Shown here: piece by piece, positions 24,738 to 34,205 of the stretch
Layout of the letters: each line of letters starts with the position of its first letter
How positions within the stretch are numbered: position 1 is the stretch's first letter
DNA from: JAZNQN01 sp045590195
GTDB lineage: Bacteria > Bacillota > Clostridia > UMGS1883 > UMGS1540
Length of the DNA stretch: 37,965 nucleotides
Assembly (NCBI GenBank): GCA_045590195.1
Contig: JAZNQN010000061.1
Coordinates: forward strand, 1-37,965
Reading direction: 5' to 3'
Position numbers and translations under genes: made by a program
The notes under the pieces: generated by a model
Told to the model about the DNA's origin: nothing
The model's database searches: none
What the model saw: the letters and a program-made list of their open reading frames with translations, nothing else

Positions 24738-25613
24738 TTATCCTAAAACTCTGTTTTTCAGCTTATCAAAGTTTTCTTTAGTTGCGCCATATTTAAGTGA
24801 AGGAGTGTAAAACGGGTTTACATCTTGCCCTTCGTAAAATTTATACTGACCGCCCATAAGACCGCAATGGTCAGTTCCGCCTGATATGTAAAGATTATAT
24901 TTTTTTGCAAGCTCTTCGGCATAAATTGCCTGCTCATCAGTTAAATCAGGATGCCAGCTTTCAATGCCGCCAAGTCCCATTTTTACAAGTTCTTCAACAA
25001 ATGGGAATTTTTCGTTAGGATGCGCCAAAACTGCAACACCGCCTGCATTTTTAATAAGCTCAATAATCTCTTTAGGCTCTTTATATTCAAAAGGTTTTTC
25101 TTTTGGAATAGTAACCCAGCCCTCACAAAACGGCACATAGTCACTATCCTTTAAAAGTCCTTTATCTCTCATTGTTCTGAATATATGGTCATGGCCAAGG
25201 TACATAAGCCCCTTGTTTTCATTTTCAATATCATCCCAGGTAACATCTTTAATAATACCCTCTTTTACGCAATGTTCAAAACCTCTGCGTGTTTTGCCAA
25301 TTTGCGCCTCAGACATTTCTTCAAGATAGCTTTTCATATTTGGCTCGTTTGCATCAAAATCAAAGCCCACAATATGAAAATCGGTATCAAAGGTTTTTGA
25401 GCCAACGCTAAATTCTGTGGCTTTAATAAATTCAAGGCCTGCTTTTTCGCAAGCTTTCTCCATTTCGCCCCAGCCGGTTACAGTGTTATGGTCTGCAAGG
25501 GCAAGAGCGCCGTAACCCTCCTCGAGGGCAATTTCAATAAGTTTTTCTATGGTATCTTCACCATCAGAATGAGTTGAATGAAAATGCAAATTTGCATACA
25601 TTTTTTCGTACAT
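24738..25613 (-). CDS. PHP domain phosphoesterase
   Basis: This 291-aa protein has the PHP metal-binding motifs HFHSTHSDG (about 9-17), LADHNTV (about 40-46) and SGGTDHCG near residue 255. Related single-domain PHP proteins hydrolyse 3',5'-nucleoside bisphosphates or trim RNA; the substrate here is not known. I chose ATG 25613, which has AAGGAAG upstream, over an ATG 54 bases earlier that precedes no conserved sequence. It is the first gene of the PHP-deaminase-mgtC unit. Confidence 0.85.
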   Translation of the reverse strand: MYEKMYANLHFHSTHSDGEDTIEKLIEIALEEGYGALALADHNTVTGWGEMEKACEKAGLEFIKATEFSVGSKTFDTDFHIVGFDFDANEPNMKSYLEEMSEAQIGKTRRGFEHCVKEGIIKDVTWDDIENENKGLMYLGHDHIFRTMRDKGLLKDSDYVPFCEGWVTIPKEKPFEYKEPKEIIELIKNAGGVAVLAHPNEKFPFVEELVKMGLGGIESWHPDLTDEQAIYAEELAKKYNLYISGGTDHCGLMGGQYKFYEGQDVNPFYTPSLKYGATKENFDKLKNRVLG

Positions 25614-25637
25614 AATTTTCTTCCTTTCTATATTTAC

Positions 25638-25671
25638 GAAATTGCAAAACTCCGCATCTCCACGCAATTTC
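25638..25671 (-). repeat. Inverted repeat before the PHP gene
   Basis: GAAATTGC (25638-25645) and GCAATTTC (25664-25671) are perfect 8-bp arms 18 bases apart. They sit between the tuf terminator and the ribosome binding site of the PHP gene. It could be an operator or a leader hairpin; no T tract follows. Confidence 0.5.
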
Positions 25672-25672
25672 T

Positions 25673-25734
25673 AAAAAACAAAAGCACCTTGCCTACTTAT
25701 GCCGCCATACAGCAGCATAAGTATGGCAAGGTGC
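25673..25734 (-). terminator. Terminator of tuf
   Basis: A 19-20 bp stem with a one-base bulge joins GCACCTTGCC... (from 25684) to ...GGCAAGGTGC (to 25734). Read leftward it is followed by TTTTGTTTTTT (25683-25673). Confidence 0.88.
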
Positions 25735-25765
25735 CATAAATTCACTTAAGGTCTAAGCGTATAAA

Positions 25766-26968
25766 TTACTCGTTAATAGCACTTACAACGCCGGAACCAA
25801 CTGTTCTACCACCTTCACGGATAGCAAAACGGAGACCTTCTTCAATAGCGATAGGTGTGATAAGTTCAACAGAAATTGAAACGTTATCGCCAGGCATACA
25901 CATTTCAACACCTTCAGGAAGGTTAACTACGCCAGTAACGTCAGTTGTTCTGAAGTAGAACTGTGGTCTGTAGTTGTTGAAGAATGGTGTGTGACGGCCA
26001 CCTTCGTCTTTAGTAAGAACGTAAACTTCGCCTTTGAATTTTGTGTGAGGATTGATTGAACCTGGTTTAGCAAGAACCTGTCCTCTTTCGATTTCGTCTC
26101 TCTGAACACCACGGAGGAGTGCACCGATGTTGTCACCAGCTTCAGCGCTGTCGAGAAGTTTTCTGAACATTTCGATACCTGTAACAACAACTTTACGTGA
26201 CTCATCTGTAAGACCAACGATTTCAACTTCGTCGGACATATTGAGTGTACCTCTTTCTACTCTACCTGTAGCAACTGTACCACGGCCTGTGATTGAGAAT
26301 ACGTCTTCGACAGGCATAAGGAAAGGAAGGTCAGTTTTTCTTTCAGGTGTAGGAATGTAACGGTCAACTTCAGCCATGAGCTCGAGGATTGGAGCATATT
26401 CAGGAGCAGAATCATCTGTAGCTGTGCATTCAAGAGCCTGAAGAGCTGAACCTGCAACGATCGGAATATCATCACCCGGGAATTCATATTCGTTAAGAAG
26501 TTCACGAATTTCCATTTCAACGAGTTCGAGAAGTTCAGGATCGTCTACCTGGTCTTTTTTGTTAAGGAATACTACGATGTAAGGAACACCAACCTGACGT
26601 GAGAGAAGGATATGTTCTCTTGTCTGTGGCATAGGACCATCAGCAGCAGATACAACGAGGATAGCACCGTCCATCTGAGCAGCACCAGTGATCATGTTTT
26701 TAACATAGTCAGCGTGGCCTGGGCAGTCAACGTGAGCGTAGTGACGTGTTTCTGTTTCGTACTCAACGTGAGCTGTGGAAATTGTGATACCTCTTTCTCT
26801 TTCTTCAGGAGCTTTATCGATCATATCGTATGCTTCGTATGATGCTTTACCCTGGAAGGAAAGAACTTTTGTGATAGCAGCAGTAAGAGAAGTCTTACCG
26901 TGGTCAACGTGACCAATTGTACCAATGTTTACGTGTGGTTTGGATCTTTCATATTTAGCTTTTGCCAT
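25766..26968 (-). CDS. tuf: Translation elongation factor Tu
   Basis: This 400-aa GTPase delivers aminoacyl-tRNA to the ribosome. The G motifs are GHVDHGKTSL, DCPGHADY and NKKD. Domains 2 and 3 are complete, with GRGTVATGRVERG and the C-terminal GGRTVGSGVV. Length is slightly above the usual 393-397. The start has GGAGG about 9 bases upstream. Codon use is more restricted than in the accessory genes, as expected for high expression. It is the last gene of the str block, with a promoter of its own. Confidence 0.98.
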   Translation of the reverse strand: MAKAKYERSKPHVNIGTIGHVDHGKTSLTAAITKVLSFQGKASYEAYDMIDKAPEERERGITISTAHVEYETETRHYAHVDCPGHADYVKNMITGAAQMDGAILVVSAADGPMPQTREHILLSRQVGVPYIVVFLNKKDQVDDPELLELVEMEIRELLNEYEFPGDDIPIVAGSALQALECTATDDSAPEYAPILELMAEVDRYIPTPERKTDLPFLMPVEDVFSITGRGTVATGRVERGTLNMSDEVEIVGLTDESRKVVVTGIEMFRKLLDSAEAGDNIGALLRGVQRDEIERGQVLAKPGSINPHTKFKGEVYVLTKDEGGRHTPFFNNYRPQFYFRTTDVTGVVNLPEGVEMCMPGDNVSISVELITPIAIEEGLRFAIREGGRTVGSGVVSAINE

Positions 26969-27012
26969 TTTTAATTGCCTCCTTATTATTAACTAATAAT
27001 TTGATTACATAT

Positions 27013-27041
27013 ATTGTATTATAAAACCCTGAAAAAATCAA
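27013..27041 (-). promoter_or_regulatory. Putative internal promoter of tuf
   Basis: Read leftward: TTGATT (27041-27036), 17-base spacer, TACAAT (27018-27013), about 45 bases before the tuf start. An additional tuf promoter after fusA is common in Firmicutes. Confidence 0.6.
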
Positions 27042-27100
27042 GAGTTTTTTTTAATATGCAGGAAATTCCCGAAGGAACTTCCGCACATTAATAATTTATA

Positions 27101-29173
27101 TTATTTTTTGCCTGCAATAATGTCTTCCATAATGCTCTTTGGAACTTCTTCATAGTGGCTTGGCTGCATTGTATACTGGCCACGGCCCTGTGTTTTTGAA
27201 CGAAGATCTGTAGCATAACCAAACATTTCTGCAAGTGGAACATAAGCTTCAATAGCCTGTGCACCGGGTCTTGCTTCCATGGAGCGAATCTGTCCACGGC
27301 GTGAATTGAGGTCACCCATAACATCGCCCATGTATTCTTCAGGCACAATAACGTCAACTCTCATAATAGGCTCTTTGAGTACAGGATCACCTTTGCGGCA
27401 ACCTTCTTTGAAAGCCATAGAACCGGCAATTTTAAATGCCATTTCCGAGGAGTCAACTTCGTGGTAAGAACCATCAACGAGTGTAACTTTAACGTCAACT
27501 ACGTTGTAACCTGCAAGTACACCATTTTGCATAGCGCCCTGGATACCTGCATCAACAGCAGGAATGTATTCTTTTGGAATAGCACCGCCGACGATTTTGT
27601 TAACAAACTCGTAGCCTTTGCCCGGTTCCTGTGGTTCCATTTCGATAACAACATGACCGTACTGACCTTTACCACCCGACTGACGAGCGTATTTGTGGTC
27701 AATTTTAGCAGGCTTGCGGATAGCTTCTTTGTAAGAAACCTGTGGTTTGCCAACGTTTGCTTCTACTTTAAATTCACGGAGAAGACGGTCAACAATAATT
27801 TCAAGGTGAAGCTCACCCATACCTGCGATAATTGTCTGGCCTGTTTCTTCATCTGTGTAAGCCTGGAATGTAGGATCTTCTTCTGCAAGTTTTGCAAGAG
27901 CAATACCCATTTTTTCCTGGCCGGCTTTTGTTTTAGGCTCAATAGCAACCCTGATAACTGGTTCAGGGAATTCCATTGATTCGAGGATTACAGGGTTAGC
28001 CTCGTCACAAAGTGTATCACCTGTGCCGGTGTTTTTAAGACCAACGGCTGCAGCAATATCACCTGAGTAAACGATATCTATATCCTGTCTGTCATTAGCG
28101 TGCATCTGCAAGATACGGCCAACTCTTTCGTTTTTGTCCTTTGTTGAGTTGTAAACTGCGGAACCTTTGTTTAAAGTACCGGAGTAAACTCTGAAGAAAC
28201 AAAGTTTACCAACGAATGGGTCAGTCATAATTTTAAATGCGAGAGCTGAGAAAGGCTCGCTGTCGCTTGATTTACGAACAGTCTGTTCTTCTGTACGTGG
28301 AATGATACCTTCGATTGGTGGGATATCAGTTGGAGCAGGCATATAATCAATAACTGCATCCAAAAGGTTCTGAACACCTTTGTTTCTGTATGATGTACCA
28401 CAAAGTACAGGAACCATGTCGTTAGCGATAGTAGCTTTTCTGATTGTAGCTTTAATTTCTTCGGTTGTAAGCTCTTCACCGTCAAGATACTTCATCATAA
28501 GCTCTTCGTCCTGCTCTGCTACGCTTTCCAAAAGTGCAGCACGGTACTCGTCAGCCTTGTCTTTCATATCAGCAGGGATTTCCTCCACACGCTCATCTTT
28601 TCCAAGGTCATCATAGTAAACGTAAGCTTTCATTTCAACGAGGTCGATAAGACCTTTGAAAGTATCTTCAGAGCCAATTGGCAACTGAATTGGTACAGCA
28701 TTACACTGAAGTCTGTCTTTCATCATCTGGACAACATTGTAAAAATCAGCACCCATAATATCCATTTTATTTACATAAGCCATTCTGGGAACTTTATATT
28801 TATCAGCCTGTCTCCAAACGTTTTCCGACTGTGGTTCAACGCCACCCTTCGCACAGAATACTGTAACGGAACCGTCAAGTACACGAAGCGAACGTTCAAC
28901 CTCAACTGTAAAGTCAACGTGACCGGGAGTATCAATAATGTTGATACGGTTTCCCTTCCACTGAGCAGTTGTAGCAGCAGATGTGATAGTAATACCACGC
29001 TCCTGTTCCTGCTCCATCCAGTCCATAGTAGCGGAACCTTCATGAGTTTCGCCTATTTTATGAACTCGGCCGGTGTAGAACAAAATACGTTCTGTTGTAG
29101 TTGTTTTACCGGCATCTATATGCGCCATTATTCCGATATTTCTTGTTTTTTCTAAAGAAAATTCTCTTGGCAA
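27101..29173 (-). CDS. fusA: Translation elongation factor G
   Basis: This 690-aa GTPase drives ribosomal translocation. The motifs are AHIDAGKTTTTERIL, DTPGHVDF and NKMD; domains II to V follow without gaps. The length is normal. The start is TTG at 29173, with GGAGG about 8-10 bases upstream; a nearby ATG is out of frame. The TTG start is unusual for so strongly expressed a gene. Confidence 0.97.
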   Translation of the reverse strand: MPREFSLEKTRNIGIMAHIDAGKTTTTERILFYTGRVHKIGETHEGSATMDWMEQEQERGITITSAATTAQWKGNRINIIDTPGHVDFTVEVERSLRVLDGSVTVFCAKGGVEPQSENVWRQADKYKVPRMAYVNKMDIMGADFYNVVQMMKDRLQCNAVPIQLPIGSEDTFKGLIDLVEMKAYVYYDDLGKDERVEEIPADMKDKADEYRAALLESVAEQDEELMMKYLDGEELTTEEIKATIRKATIANDMVPVLCGTSYRNKGVQNLLDAVIDYMPAPTDIPPIEGIIPRTEEQTVRKSSDSEPFSALAFKIMTDPFVGKLCFFRVYSGTLNKGSAVYNSTKDKNERVGRILQMHANDRQDIDIVYSGDIAAAVGLKNTGTGDTLCDEANPVILESMEFPEPVIRVAIEPKTKAGQEKMGIALAKLAEEDPTFQAYTDEETGQTIIAGMGELHLEIIVDRLLREFKVEANVGKPQVSYKEAIRKPAKIDHKYARQSGGKGQYGHVVIEMEPQEPGKGYEFVNKIVGGAIPKEYIPAVDAGIQGAMQNGVLAGYNVVDVKVTLVDGSYHEVDSSEMAFKIAGSMAFKEGCRKGDPVLKEPIMRVDVIVPEEYMGDVMGDLNSRRGQIRSMEARPGAQAIEAYVPLAEMFGYATDLRSKTQGRGQYTMQPSHYEEVPKSIMEDIIAGKK

Positions 29174-29272
29174 AACATATTCCTCCTTCCATTAAGAAAC
29201 TTTTCTCCGGCAATTTTCAGCCAAGACAGCACAGACTTATTCTATGCCGTCTTTGGCAAATTATCCGAAAAA

Positions 29273-29743
29273 TTACCATCTGTAGTGTGCGAAAGCCTTG
29301 TTAGCTTCAGCCATTTTATGAGTATCTTCACGTTTTTTAACAGAAGCACCCATATTGTTTGTAGCATCCATAAGTTCAGCAGCAAGTCTTTCAGCCATGG
29401 TTCTTTCGTTTCTTGCGCGTGAATATGTTGTCAGCCATCTGAGACCGAGAGTCTGTCTTCTCTCAGGACGAACTTCCATAGGTACCTGGTAAGTAGCACC
29501 ACCTACACGGCGAGCTTTAACTTCGAGTACAGGCATAATGTTTTCCATAGCCTGCTCAAATACCTCAATTGGGTCCTTTCCTGTTTTTTCACGAATCACT
29601 TCAAAAGCATCGTAAACGATTTTCTGAGCAACACCTTTCTTACCATCAAGCATAATGTTGTTGATAAGGCGTGTTACAACTTTGTTATTGTAAAGTGGAT
29701 CCGGTAATACGTCTCTTTTGGGAATAAAACCTCTTCTTGGCAC
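29273..29743 (-). CDS. rpsG: 30S ribosomal protein S7
   Basis: This 156-aa protein nucleates assembly of the 30S head. It begins PRRGFIPKRDV and includes GGATYQVPMEVRPERR, both typical. I chose GTG 29743, with GGAGGG 7 bases upstream, since this gives the exact family start and length; an upstream ATG would add six residues. Confidence 0.97.
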   Translation of the reverse strand: MPRRGFIPKRDVLPDPLYNNKVVTRLINNIMLDGKKGVAQKIVYDAFEVIREKTGKDPIEVFEQAMENIMPVLEVKARRVGGATYQVPMEVRPERRQTLGLRWLTTYSRARNERTMAERLAAELMDATNNMGASVKKREDTHKMAEANKAFAHYRW

Positions 29744-29912
29744 TATCCTTCCCTCCTTCATAATATTTTAATGAATTCACAGGTACTCAAAACCAAACGG
29801 TTTTGTCAGTGCAACAGCGCTCGTTTAAAAAATCATATATTAAACCGCACGTCACACCTGAAAGGCCACCTTAAAGCCCTTCATTCTTCTGTTTTCGTAC
29901 AGGTAAAAAATC
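29744..29912 (-). promoter_or_regulatory. Long rpsL-rpsG spacer with hairpin
   Basis: The 169 bases between rpsL and rpsG hold no gene. They contain a short hairpin (29789-29794 with 29799-29804) and a twice-occurring TACCTGT. In E. coli the same spacer is the S7 feedback site; whether that holds here is a guess. Confidence 0.3.
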
Positions 29913-30326
29913 TTACTTTTTAGGTTTTTTAGCACCGTACTTACTTCTGGACTGGTTACGATTTGCAACGCCGGATGCATCAAGGCTACCTCTGATGATA
30001 TGGTATCTTACACCAGGGAGGTCCTTAACCCTTCCGCCTCTGATTAAAACAACGCTATGTTCCTGGAGATTGTGACCAATACCTGGAATATAAGCTGTTA
30101 CTTCAACGCTGTTAGACAGTCTTACTCTGGCAATTTTACGAAGTGCTGAGTTAGGTTTTTTAGGTGTAGTTGTTTTAACTGCTGTACAAACACCTCTCTT
30201 CTGTGGAGCACTCTGATCTGTCATAACTTTTTTAAGTGAGTTAAGACCTTTCTGAAGTGCAGGAGAATTTGATTTCTGTATAGCTGTTTCTCTACCCCTG
30301 CGAACCAATTGGTTAAAGGTTGGCAT
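29913..30326 (-). CDS. rpsL: 30S ribosomal protein S12
   Basis: This 137-aa decoding-centre protein is complete, with TPKKPNSALRKIARV and the GGRVKDLPGVRYH loop. The lysines whose change gives streptomycin resistance in other bacteria are unaltered. I chose ATG 30326, giving MPTFNQL and preceded by AGGAGGTG; an upstream in-frame ATG lacks support. Confidence 0.97.
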   Translation of the reverse strand: MPTFNQLVRRGRETAIQKSNSPALQKGLNSLKKVMTDQSAPQKRGVCTAVKTTTPKKPNSALRKIARVRLSNSVEVTAYIPGIGHNLQEHSVVLIRGGRVKDLPGVRYHIIRGSLDASGVANRNQSRSKYGAKKPKK

Positions 30327-30390
30327 TCTTTTTTCACCTCCTGTATATAGAATTATATTGAAAATGGCGGGCAAGGCAAACGCCTTGCGC

Positions 30391-30636
30391 TCAGCCCTTT
30401 TTCACTACTGCAACGGCAGCGCCTACTTCAATTTCGCAGGCAGCGCCAAGCTGCTGACAAGTTGGGTAATATTCAATCGCAACGCCGTGTTTTTCGCAAG
30501 CTTCAACAAACGGCACTCTAACGTGAGAATCGGCATCTTCTGCCACAAAGGCGCGAGCTGCCTCTCCGCTTTCAACAGCCTTTATAGACTGTTTAAGCCC
30601 TACGATAATACTACTCCCGTCAAAATCGTTTTGCAT
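30391..30636 (-). CDS. ybxF: L7Ae/L30e-family RNA-binding protein (YbxF-like)
   Basis: This 81-aa protein has the L7Ae fold pattern (VGLKQSIKAVESGEAARAFVAEDAD, then CEKHGVAIEYY). Members bind kink-turns in RNA. It lies between rpoC and rpsL, as ybxF does in Bacillus. The start has AGGAG about 11 bases upstream. Confidence 0.88.
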   Translation of the reverse strand: MQNDFDGSSIIVGLKQSIKAVESGEAARAFVAEDADSHVRVPFVEACEKHGVAIEYYPTCQQLGAACEIEVGAAVAVVKKG

Positions 30637-30669
30637 TTTATTTTTATCTCCTATTCGAATTTGAAGAAA

Positions 30670-33600
30670 TTACTGAACTGTTATCTCTTCTTTATCTGTT
30701 TCTATGGAAATATCTCTGTATTTTGGTACGCCTGTTCCGGCAGGAATAAGCTTACCGATAATAACATTTTCTTTAAGACCAACCAACGGATCTATTTTAC
30801 CCTTAATTGCAGCATCTGTCAATACCCTTGTTGTTTCCTGGAATGATGCAGCAGAAAGGAATGAATCAGTAGCAAGTGAAGCCTTGGTAATACCAAGTAA
30901 AACTTCTTTACCAACAGGCGGATTTTTACCTGCTTCTTCCATTTCGCGACAAATCTGCTCGAATTCGAGGCGATTGCAGGTTGTACCTGCCAGAAGTGTT
31001 GTATCGCCCTCTTCTTCTATGCGGATTTTTCTCATCATTTGACGGCCGATAACTTCGATATGCTTATCAGCAATATCAACACCCTGCTGGCGGTAAACCT
31101 TCTGAACTTCGGCAACGAGATAGTGCTGAACAGCACTTCCGCCCTTAATTCTGAGAAGGTCGTGAGGATTGATAGAACCCTCTGTTAAAACATCGCCGGC
31201 TTTTACCTCATCGCCTTCGGCAACTTTAAGTTTAGCACCGAAAGGAATAAGATATGACTGGCTGAAGCCTTCTTTATTGTCAGAAATGATAACTTCGCGT
31301 TTTTTCTTAGCTTCGCTGATTTCAACCACACCGCTGTTTTCGGCAATAATTGCCTGACCTTTTGGCGAACGGGCTTCGAAAAGCTCCTCAACACGGGGAA
31401 GACCCTGTGTAATATCGCCGCCGGCAACACCACCGGTATGGAATGTTCTCATTGTAAGCTGTGTACCAGGCTCACCAATTGACTGAGCCGCAATAATACC
31501 AACAGATTCACCAACATTTACCATTTCGCCTGTTGCAAGGTTTGCACCGTAACAATGAGCACAAACACCAACTTTTGCCTGGCAGCCGAGAACACTTCTG
31601 ATTTTAACTTCAGTAATGCCCGCTTTAACAACTAAGTTAGCTTCAGCTTCACGCATCATTGTATTTTTAGCAACAAGAATTTCGCCTGTTGAAGGATCTA
31701 CGATATCTTCAAAGGCAACTCTGCCAACAAGTCTCTCTGAGAGAGGCTCGATAATAGCGTTACCGTCTTTAATATCGGAAACCACAATATATTTATCAGT
31801 ACCACAATCGTCTTCTCTGATGATAACCTCCTGGCTGACATCAACCAAACGACGTGTAAGATAACCTGAATCGGCTGTACGAAGCGCTGTATCAGCAAGA
31901 CCTTTACGCGCACCGTGAGATGAAATGAAGTACTCAAGTACGTTAAGACCTTCACGGAAGCAAGCACGGATAGGAATTTCGACTGTTCTACCCTGTGTAT
32001 CGGCCATAAGACCACGCATACCTGCAAGCTGTCTGATCTGGTTTTTACTACCCCTCGCACCGGAGTCAGCCATCATTTTGATTGGGTTGAACTCGTCGAG
32101 GTTATCCATAAGAGCATCAGTAACGTCGGAAACTGTCTGTTCCCAGGTTTTGATAACTCTTTCGTAACGTTCTTCTTCTGTAAGAGTACCACGGGCATAA
32201 AGCTTGGAGATTTTTTCAACGTCAGCTTCTGCCTGAGCGAGATAAGCTTTCTTTTCTTCCGGCACAACAACATCGGATACGCTGACTGTAACAGCACCGC
32301 GTGTTGAGAATTTGTAACCGAGAGCCTTGATTTTATCAAGGAGTGCAGCAGTTTCTGTAATGGAGTGACGTTTGATGCACGCATCAATAATCTTACCAAG
32401 CATTTTCTTGTCTGCACGGAAAGTAATCTCAAGGTCAAACGCTTTTTCAGGGTCGCTTCTGTCAACAAAGCCAAGGTCCTGAGGAATGTCTTCGTTGAAG
32501 ATAATCTGACCAACTGTTGCGTTTATAAGTTTTCTCTGAACTTTGCCATCGATAACTTTTTCATTTATAACTTTAATTGGTGCATGAAGTCCAACTTCTC
32601 CGTTTTCGTAAGCAAGTTTTGCTTCGGTAAAGCTTGAGAACTGTTTGCCAGTACCAATTTCGTCATCTTTTTCAATTGTAAGGTAGTAACTACCGAGTAT
32701 CATATCCTGTGTAGGAACTGCAACCGGTTTACCATCCTGTGGTTTTAAAAGGTTGTTAGCCGAGAGCATCAAGAATCTTGCTTCGCTCTGTGCTTCAGGC
32801 GACAGGGGAACGTGAACCGCCATCTGGTCGCCGTCGAAGTCGGCATTGTATGCAGTACATACAAGCGGATGAAGTTTAAGCGCTCTGCCTTCAACAAGTA
32901 CAGGTTCGAATGCCTGAATACCAAGACGGTGAAGTGTAGGAGCACGGTTAAGAAGAACAGGATGTTCTTTAATAACCTCTTCAAGCACATCCCAAACCTC
33001 AGGTCTTACTCTTTCAACCATTCTTTTTGCGCTTTTTATATTCTGTGCAAGTCCGCCTGCCACAAGCCTTTTCATAATAAATGGTTTGAAAAGCTCAAGT
33101 GCCATTTCTTTTGGAAGACCGCACTGGTAAATCTTAAGTTCAGGGCCTACAACGATAACCGAACGGCCTGAATAGTCAACACGTTTACCGAGAAGGTTCT
33201 GCCTAAAGCGTCCCTGTTTACCTTTGAGCATATCAGAAAGGGATTTAAGCGGACGGTTGCCAGGGCCTGTAACGGCTCTGCCGCGACGGCCGTTGTCGAT
33301 AAGAGCGTCAACCGCTTCCTGAAGCATACGTTTTTCGTTTCTAACGATAATGTCAGGAGCATTTAAATCAAGAAGTCTTTTAAGACGGTTGTTTCTGTTA
33401 ATAACCCTTCTGTAAAGGTCATTTAAATCACTTGTAGCAAATCTGCCACCATCCAGCTGAACCATAGGTCTGATTTCCGGAGGAATAACCGGAAGTGCAT
33501 CCATAATCATCCATTCAGGACGTCCGCCCGAAGCTTTAAAAGCTTCAGCAACTTCAAGTCTTTTAACTATTCTAACTTTTTTCTGACCCTGAGTTGCAGC

Positions 33601-34188
33601 TGCCTCTTCGCGAAGTTCATCGCAAAGTGCATCAACATCAATTTCCTCTAAAAGTTCTTTTATAGCTTCGGCACCCATGCCTGCTTTAAAAGTACCTTCG
33701 CCATATTTTTCAAGATGTTCGCGATACTCTTTTTCAGACAAAATCTGAGTTTTGAAAAGCTCAGTTCTGCCGGGATCAATTACTATATAAGATGCAAAGT
33801 ACAAAACTTTTTCAAGCTCGCTTGGAGAGATGTCAACCATCAAAGCAAGACGGCTTGGGCTGCCCTTAAAGTACCAGATATGGCTTACAGGAGCAGCAAG
33901 CTCAATGTGGCCCATTCTTTCTCTACGAACCTTTGCACGTGTAACTTCAACACCGCAACGATCGCAGACAATGCCTTTAAATCTTATTCTTTTATATTTT
34001 CCGCAATGGCACTCCCAGTCTTTGGTAGGGCCGAAAATTCTTTCACAAAACAATCCATCGCGCTCGGGCTTAAGTGTTCTGTAATTGATTGTTTCAGGTT
34101 TTTTAACCTCACCGTGTGACCATTCGCGAATTTTTTCCGGCGAAGCAAGCCCTATTTGTATAGCTTCAAAAGTGTTAAATTCTAACAC
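30670..34188 (-). CDS. rpoC: RNA polymerase beta' subunit
   Basis: This 1172-aa subunit is complete. The N-terminal zinc ribbon is CHCGKYKRIRFKGIVCDRCG. The catalytic magnesium site is YNADFDGDQMAVH, and the trigger-loop region includes GEPGTQLTMRTFHTGGVAGG. A second cysteine cluster includes CAHCYG. The start is GTG at 34188, with GAGGGGG 8 bases upstream. It follows rpoB by 17 bases. Confidence 0.98.
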   Translation of the reverse strand: MLEFNTFEAIQIGLASPEKIREWSHGEVKKPETINYRTLKPERDGLFCERIFGPTKDWECHCGKYKRIRFKGIVCDRCGVEVTRAKVRRERMGHIELAAPVSHIWYFKGSPSRLALMVDISPSELEKVLYFASYIVIDPGRTELFKTQILSEKEYREHLEKYGEGTFKAGMGAEAIKELLEEIDVDALCDELREEAAATQGQKKVRIVKRLEVAEAFKASGGRPEWMIMDALPVIPPEIRPMVQLDGGRFATSDLNDLYRRVINRNNRLKRLLDLNAPDIIVRNEKRMLQEAVDALIDNGRRGRAVTGPGNRPLKSLSDMLKGKQGRFRQNLLGKRVDYSGRSVIVVGPELKIYQCGLPKEMALELFKPFIMKRLVAGGLAQNIKSAKRMVERVRPEVWDVLEEVIKEHPVLLNRAPTLHRLGIQAFEPVLVEGRALKLHPLVCTAYNADFDGDQMAVHVPLSPEAQSEARFLMLSANNLLKPQDGKPVAVPTQDMILGSYYLTIEKDDEIGTGKQFSSFTEAKLAYENGEVGLHAPIKVINEKVIDGKVQRKLINATVGQIIFNEDIPQDLGFVDRSDPEKAFDLEITFRADKKMLGKIIDACIKRHSITETAALLDKIKALGYKFSTRGAVTVSVSDVVVPEEKKAYLAQAEADVEKISKLYARGTLTEEERYERVIKTWEQTVSDVTDALMDNLDEFNPIKMMADSGARGSKNQIRQLAGMRGLMADTQGRTVEIPIRACFREGLNVLEYFISSHGARKGLADTALRTADSGYLTRRLVDVSQEVIIREDDCGTDKYIVVSDIKDGNAIIEPLSERLVGRVAFEDIVDPSTGEILVAKNTMMREAEANLVVKAGITEVKIRSVLGCQAKVGVCAHCYGANLATGEMVNVGESVGIIAAQSIGEPGTQLTMRTFHTGGVAGGDITQGLPRVEELFEARSPKGQAIIAENSGVVEISEAKKKREVIISDNKEGFSQSYLIPFGAKLKVAEGDEVKAGDVLTEGSINPHDLLRIKGGSAVQHYLVAEVQKVYRQQGVDIADKHIEVIGRQMMRKIRIEEEGDTTLLAGTTCNRLEFEQICREMEEAGKNPPVGKEVLLGITKASLATDSFLSAASFQETTRVLTDAAIKGKIDPLVGLKENVIIGKLIPAGTGVPKYRDISIETDKEEITVQ

Positions 34189-34205
34189 ATAAATTCCCCC
34201 TCACC

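Noticed and set aside
27057..27085. Hairpin after fusA considered as a terminator
   Set aside because: Read leftward it is followed by an A-rich run, not a T tract, so it should not stop fusA transcription.
30358..30846. Plus-strand open frame of 162 codons over ybxF and the rpoC end
   Set aside because: It is antisense to two conserved genes and has no start signal.
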